Both the position numbers and the translations under genes were made by a program. The notes under the pieces are model-generated. The model was given only the letters and a program-made list of their open reading frames with translations, did no database searches and was not told the origin of the DNA. A DNA stretch of 64,000 nucleotides, from contig JAAGOF010000251.1 of NCBI GenBank assembly GCA_010645155.1, positions 1,495,360 through 1,559,359 of the forward strand, given 5' to 3'. Shown one piece after another: positions 58,153 to 64,000 of the stretch (within the stretch, counting starts at the first letter, position 1; each line of letters opens with the position of its first letter). Source of the stretch: Tigriopus japonicus (lineage: Eukaryota; Arthropoda; Copepoda; Harpacticoida; Harpacticidae).

Positions 58153-60289
58153 TGTATGACTGAATATTCAAGATGCACGTCTCTTAGAGCTTAAGATGAG
58201 TTTGAGACACGTTTTCAGGTGACTAAGAGTCATAAATTATGGGGCGGGAAGTCCAATGGTTTCCCATTTTGTGTCATAAAACATCAAACAGTCACGAGTC
58301 ACACAAATAGGGAGATTTGATTGATTTGCCTTGTGCAGAACAAGTCGATTAGAGCGCCTCACTTTTTGGTGGTAAACCGCATAAGAAAATGTTTTCAAAT
58401 TTGGCTCAAAGATAATAGATATATGGAGTTCAGTGTTTTAAGGTGGGGAATCAATGAGGCATTTGTTAATCCAGATTTTGTGGAACTTGAGCAATGTACA
58501 TATTCTTGATTTCGCTTTTAGAGAAACAAAAAAAAGATAATGAATGTCATCAATACTTAAAGCATTTAAAAATAGGGCAAAAAATATTTTTTAAATAACT
58601 ATTTAAATTATTTTTTTTAATTTTAATTAAAAAAATATTTAAATAAAATTATAGTTAAACATTTTGGGAGTAAAAAGATATACTATCATATTTGGTTGTT
58701 TGGTTGAAACTACACATTTTGCTTAATTAAAAGTACAAATATTGCGTATATTGCGTACAAATTTGGAAAAATGCCATTGTTTAAAACGTTCTTTTGAGGG
58801 GAATGGCTTTGTGTAGTTTCTAATCCAAAATATGGGACTTAAAACATGGATTAATCATGGTCTTGGGCAAACAGTAACGACTGCAAAAAACTCTTGAAAT
58901 AGTTTCTTTGCCCTCGAACCCCACTCTCCGTTCAAGAATTGTAAAAGATGTTTTGACACTAAGCATAGTTTGTATTATCAAAATCCACACTTTTGATAAA
59001 TTCCTGCTGACACGTGTAGGTGCCAATTTTGTGGTAAAAATCTACATTCTCATCAAGTCATAAAACTTATTGTTTCTGCAATGATACTGATGCCAGTGCG
59101 TCGCGGCATTTTTTTATTTTTATAAATCAAAATTTTATAAATCAAAAAAATCATTTAAAAAAAAACTCAATTAATTTTCATGAGAAATATATTTTTTCAC
59201 ATAAATTGTAAAATTTCCTTGTGTTCGTAGAATTAGTCAATCCAACATAAAAACATGCTGAAATCAAAAGGTTGCAAAATAGAAAATTGTAGTGAAATAC
59301 TACCAGCCTTTACAGGAATGTTTCTTTTATGGAATAAATATGTTGGACTAAATCCTGCTCAATGTCAAACAGGGATATATGATGGGAAGCTCCTCAAAAT
59401 GCAAAATATAAGTTAGTATTGAGCAATTTAACCACAAAAGTACTCTTTCTTCTCCATTACTCTTTGCTCTCCAGTAACCACACATTTTTCGCCCTTTATT
59501 TATAAGCATGGATCATATACATGATATTTATATTTCCAATATACCCAAAGAGTTGTAATGTGATGCATTTTAATAATGCTGATCCTTTTGTTCAAATATT
59601 GAACTTGGGTACACTGAAGCCGGTTGTTGCAAGATTCCACTAAATTCTAACTAAAATTCACATTCTGCTCCTTTGTGTTTTGTCGTCACTTTTGCTTCAA
59701 ATCCTACTAGCAATGCTAAAATAACTTGTTTCCATCCTCTTTAACGGCATAGCATCCATGATGCAATAGGATTCATTCGTTGTCCACTTAGGATTTTTTC
59801 GCCAAGCATCCTGACATGACGCATTTGTCGTGGCATGATTCTAAATTCCAATTGAGCCCTTCTACTTTTGCATGTTGCCCGTTTAGACTCATCATTACCA
59901 ATTAAAAGTGACATGACGGAACCGTACTCAACGGTATCTCTAGTGTGGAGTTTATCGCCATTTCAATCTGAAACAGGCGTTTAAAATCTGGTTTCATAAC
60001 AATACTTGATCGAAACCATTCACAAAGAGAAGCTCTGAGGCTCAATTGTAGAGACTTGTTTTCAGAGAAGTAACACTTACATGCATTTTTCAATTTCTAA
60101 GAATTGTTAAAACATTTTTCATTCTTAATAATGTGCTCCAAGATAAGACGTAGGAAAGGAATAAGACATCTTAACAAACGTATAAAATTGCTTTTTCCCG
60201 TCAAAATGATTTAGAAAAAAGGATGGCAAAATCAAAGTATAGAAAAGATTCATAGAGGATTTATTACAGTTGGAGCAATATGTATTTAG
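58153..60289. other. Very AT-rich intergenic, nothing recognised
   Basis: Long A/T runs (58560-58680, 59100-59220). No exon, RNA gene or element terminus recognised. Confidence 0.5.
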
Positions 60290-60480
60290 TTTTTCAGCTA
60301 TTCCAAGCTATTAAGTAAGATTTACGGATGGTGGGAGTACAGGAAAAGGACAGTTTCTACTGCAATTATAAAGCAAAAATTCACGAAAAAAATCTGATTT
60401 CGTTACATTATTTTTCAGAATGATTACGAAAAAATTGTACATTGTTTGCAAATATTTTTAAACAAAAGTTGGTGGCCCTG
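60290..60480. repeat. Diverged partial copy of the 16276 hAT MITE family
   Basis: It shares with 16500-16676 the blocks TCAGCTATTCCAA-CTAT, AAATCTGATTTCGTT and TTGTACATT-TTTG, and ends TTGGTGGCCCTG, the inverse of the CAGGGCCACCA terminus. The left end is missing or too diverged to see. Confidence 0.6.
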
Positions 60481-60511
60481 GTCATAGTTTGCCAATGTCA
60501 GTTATTTTTGA

Positions 60512-60850
60512 TTGTCGTTTCTCTTGTTTCATCCCTCTATCGAGAAGAGACTTCGTGCCAAGGGCCAAAATGACATGTCAAATGGTTCTTTTCAAAGTTT
60601 CAACGCCCGAACAATCCAGTCTTATTCCCATATTAATGAACCTTATCGATGTACAAACGAAAACGAAAGACACACACTTTTTTTTCTTCCCAACTCCATT
60701 TCAACGACAACGCAGGCTCCTCATTGGGAAGTTGAAGTGAAAGAGTGCTTAATGGATGGTATCAGGGATGATGAGGAAGACGAAGAGATCGGGGACCAAC
60801 ATGGCAATGGCGGTGACGAAGACGACGGCGACACTTATATCTCTATCTAA
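60512..60850 (+). other. Uncertain open frame with acidic end
   Basis: A 112-codon frame ends in an acidic run (DDEEDEEIGDQ, GGDEDDGDTYISI) and a stop at 60850. The GAG repeats suggest codon-structured sequence, and a donor-like AGGTAGGT lies at 60895. No family recognised, so it may be the last exon of an unseen gene or chance. Confidence 0.2.
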
Positions 60851-61937
60851 AATGCAAATCAGCTCTCAGAAGTGGTTCTGGAGGACTTGAGAAGGTAGGT
60901 GGTTTCAATGAAATTTGGTTCCTTGAGTGGCATGCCGGATTCAAATCTTCTTGGTACATGAGTCAACAATTGTTTATGCATTCTTGCCCTGAAGTGTCAA
61001 GAAGAAAGAGATCTTCAAGTTTGAGAGAGAGAGGCCAATCTTGAAGGGGTTTCAAGCAAATCAACCCTCGTACATACGCAGATTACATCACTCAATCGAA
61101 ACGGACGGTTGAATGTTACTAGAAATGATTGATTTGCTCTTTCTTCACGTCACTGAACTTAAGGAAATGCCCATTAATTTCGTCTCTGTATTCCTCAGTC
61201 ACGACTTTTGTCATTTCCTTGTTGAGTTGGATAAATGGCCTGAGTTGGACAAATCATACCAACCCAAACGTCAATTTCAAATACTCAACTGGCAAATTAG
61301 GTTTCTAGACTATAGACACTTTTTTGACCCTGACCGACTTTGGTTACATCATAAGAGCGGTTGTTAACAAAAGATTTCAACTGTGCTTTCTTGGGAGGAG
61401 GACTCGATCATCATTCAATTGCAAATATTACAGGAATGAAACCTCCTTCCAGGACGAGACTTATATTTTCCAAAAGCTAAAAGAACAAGCTATTCTTTGA
61501 TGTGTATTTCATTGATATCAAATGAGTGGTTGAGGCGCTAGATCTAACCAAGTGCGAGGGTTCTCGGAGCGACGTAAGTATTCTGGAATTAAACCCCGTC
61601 ATTGTGACACAAAAGCTGCATTTCCAAACTTTTTAACACACTTCAAAATATTTAAAATAAAGTGACAAGACCAAAATGTTTGATACGTTACTTCTCTATC
61701 TTGAAAAAACAACGAAAATATTTCTTTCAGTTTTGATTTTTTTTGAAGTTGATTTTTCCCGAAGAAGGAGGCATCTTGCCCATAAAAACAACGGGTTTTG
61801 CTAGAGCACTATCCCGAACTTATTCAAGCCTTCAATTTCCTCGCCTAACGGTAATGATTACTACAATAGGGTAAGTCTTTTGAATTATTATTTTGTGTAT
61901 ACGGTTCTTGAGTGAATATCCTGGAAAAGAATGAGAA
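60851..61937. other. Intergenic, nothing recognised
   Basis: An 84-codon open frame at 61113-61367 has no family resemblance. No element termini seen. Confidence 0.45.
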
Positions 61938-62140
61938 CATGCACAAAGGTTTCTCAAGTGAGCTTTTTAAATCATACGGCTAACAAGCAGTACTGTAAAA
62001 CAGGGCCGTTGGCTGTGCTGACTTGCTCTGCTCATTTTGGCAAATCCAAGTCATTTTTATTCTTATAATTTAAATTATTTTTTTATTAATTTATTATTGT
62101 ATATCATTATTATTTTATACGGCCCTAAAATAATATACAC

Positions 62141-62210
62141 CAGGGGTTCTTAAACTTTTTTGAGCCAGGGCCCCCTAAATGTTACTTGAGAAGCCCAAAG
62201 CCCCTCCAGT
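62141..62210 (+). mobile_element. hAT-like left terminus, other end not found
   Basis: CAGGGGTTCTTAAACTTTTT followed by GAGCCAGGGCCCC is a typical animal hAT MITE start. No matching right terminus was recognised. Confidence 0.5.
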
Positions 62211-62384
62211 TTTGGTTAACTGGAGGGAGTATTAGTAGGTCCTCAATGGAAATTTTGAGAAATTCTGTAAGTTTTTAAAAACTCCATTTTGGTCCAATTT
62301 GACTATGGTCCTTCAAGAAATATTCTCATGAATATTAGAATATAATAATAATAATATGAAGAATGATATGAATCTGAAGAACCC

Positions 62385-62475
62385 AAAATGGGCCCCAATG
62401 ACTAAAAATTGTAAAAAAAATCATTTGTATATATCCAATGAGAAGTGTGTACTCTCGCAATAAAAACATTATTAT
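62385..62475 (-). repeat. Dispersed repeat shared with 50851-50945
   Basis: On the minus strand this matches the spacer of the inverted repeat at 50773-51264: ATAATGTTT-TATTGCGAGAG, TACACAC-TCTCATTGGATA, TAGTCATTGGGGCC. Confidence 0.7.
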
Positions 62476-63203
62476 TAATTATAATATAATACTCACAAAA
62501 TACGAAGATACATCTTAGCAGTAATTTCTTTTCAATTTTCATTTGAAAACCTAACCTAACGTGCTTAAAGAAATGTTTTTCAAAATAATAGTTTTTTAAA
62601 ACTATGTATTTCTAGTGTGTATTAAGTAATAACAGTCTGAAGCATATCTCACAGTGTTTGGGAATTTCCATATACACTTAAAATGAATTTTTCAATACCG
62701 TGTCTAGGTTTGTGGAAACAATTGAAATTTCATGTAAGGATACCTTGCTTGGAATTGGGTCAAAATTATGCAAAATTCACTTTCAGGGTGATTAAATAAA
62801 AAACACCAAAGCAAGCCTAGTGCTACTACAAAAAAGGGCTTAATAGTGATCCAAACATAATTTAAAGATGCATATCTGTTCAGTTGATTTTATAAAATTA
62901 TATCACAATTTAAAAATGTGTCCCATAAAGAGAAATTAATTAGTTTTGACTGCTCTTTTCAAGCAATGTGTGACTTTATATTTCTCAATTTCTACCAAAT
63001 AAACGTGGCATATTATCAACCAGATGTTTTCAGAAGTATCTAAATGTAAAATAACGAACAGGGACCTAAACTTATTGAATACACGCCAATATTGATATTA
63101 CTTGAATTTGCCAAAATGGGCTGAGCAATTCAGCACAGCCAACGGTTCTGATTTACCACTAGCGGTATGATTTAAAATGCTCACTTGAGCAACCTTTGTG
63201 CAT

Positions 63204-64000
63204 ATGTCCCATTGAATAAGAAAAAAATGGATTCGTTCTGCTTTGAATATATCTTGAGTTTTTTTATGATGAATGTGAGTTAAAGTCTTCTCAGCCTGGA
63301 AATATCTACCTCGTCAACCAAGATGGGTAAGACTGATAAGCGAGATTGTGACACAGGGAGCCGTTCTTTCTAATCTTTACAAGGCATACAGACAATCTTT
63401 AGAGCTCTCTTTTTGACATATCCAAATCTTACTGCATAGAGTCCAATTCTTTCAGAGACATCGTACATTGACCGATTTCTTGGGGACAAAGAAAATTTTG
63501 GTGGCACTTGAAGAACAAAACATGAAAAGGGACTGCCTTTAATAGCTTGAATAACCTTTCACTATTTAATAAATGTGAGTTGTGTTTAGATTCCGAATTT
63601 GGGGTGAAATTGAGGCGTAATTAGTAAGGATGGGTACGAATCTGTCATGAGCCGGCTTAGTAACGGATCGAATCAGTTCTGAGGTCGACTCGTCGTGAGT
63701 CGCATCCAAAAACCTAAGAACCGATCCGGAGTCGGTACCAAATTTAAAAGAGTCGACTCATAAAAGTTAAATTAAAGTCGCTTGGAAACCCAACTTCATC
63801 ATCAATTTTTTCCCAAGTTTTCGTTTTTCTTTTTTCTTCCACAAAATGCTTCAAAGTTACAACTCAGACAAAGTAAAATGCAACCTAGACCAAAAATTGC
63901 AACTTTTGGCCATTTAAGTCAAAATCTAGCAACGTTATTATGTTTGTCAAAATTTAACATTTTTATGTCAAAACGTGGCATTTTTGGCTAGAACAATATT
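63204..64000. other. Intergenic, nothing recognised
   Basis: The stretch at 63650-63780 has degenerate GAGTCG / GTCGACTC blocks (63682-63700 and 63750-63760) that may be one end of another repeat cut by the window edge. Confidence 0.4.

Larger units (their letters stand above)
61938..63203. mobile_element. Large inverted-repeat element, 1266 bp, arms >100 bp
   Basis: 61938-62050 and 63101-63203 are reverse complements at about 80-85% identity. They share ATGCACAAAGGTT, CTCAAGTGAGC, TTTAAATCATAC, CCGTTGGCTGTGCTGA and CATTTTGGCAAAT. The spacer is AT-rich and non-coding, and contains a separate hAT-like terminus at 62141. The overall form is a long-TIR non-autonomous DNA element. The superfamily cannot be told because no clean terminus and target duplication were found. 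Confidence 0.7.

Noticed and set aside
61545..61600. tRNA-like GGTTGAGGCGCTAGATCTAA stretch
   Set aside because: No cloverleaf could be drawn: acceptor and anticodon stems do not pair.

Overview
The window is animal nuclear DNA. Genes are split by GT-AG introns, the gene families are metazoan (Mical, Ly6/uPAR-like, neutral sphingomyelinase, SLC17 transporter, BUD13), and the intergenic DNA is AT-rich and packed with DNA transposons. The mariner, hAT, PIF/Harbinger, pogo and Foldback-like elements and a LINE with a 2A-like motif fit an arthropod, perhaps a crustacean, but the sequence does not fix the species.

Layout. 0-7 kb is transposon debris: a copia pol fragment, a 230-bp hAT MITE, a mariner relic and a nearly complete mariner at 5919-7193. 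7.3-13.2 kb is an SLC17-type transporter gene whose coding sequence is split by two independent transposons. One of these carries two further nested elements. 14.4-22.2 kb is a compact block of three genes: a transmembrane Ly6-like protein (+), an unknown single-pass membrane protein with a Pro/Lys-rich tail (+), and a neutral sphingomyelinase (-) that converges on its neighbour with 53 bp between stop codons. 23.5-28.9 kb holds a probable two-exon gene with a 2A-like DxExNPGP motif and an L1-ORF1-like RNA-binding domain, plus LINE debris. 29.7-31.1 kb has a Foldback-like element and a non-autonomous pogo element. 31.6-49.2 kb is the complete Mical gene on the minus strand (eight coding exons, 2432 codons predicted). 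53.2-58.1 kb is BUD13 on the plus strand (five coding exons, 465 aa). A mariner sits in its last intron and itself contains a hAT MITE. 58-64 kb has no recognisable gene, only repeats and a large inverted repeat.

Mical (actin oxidation, Rab effector), BUD13 (RES splicing complex), the sphingomyelinase (ceramide production) and the transporter have unrelated household roles and show no operon-like logic. The most striking content is the transposon stratigraphy. Exact target-site duplications give the insertion order at several loci. Removing two insertions on paper restores a 508-codon transporter reading frame without any other change. All exon structures are read by eye from splice signals and reading phase; no transcript or database search was available.
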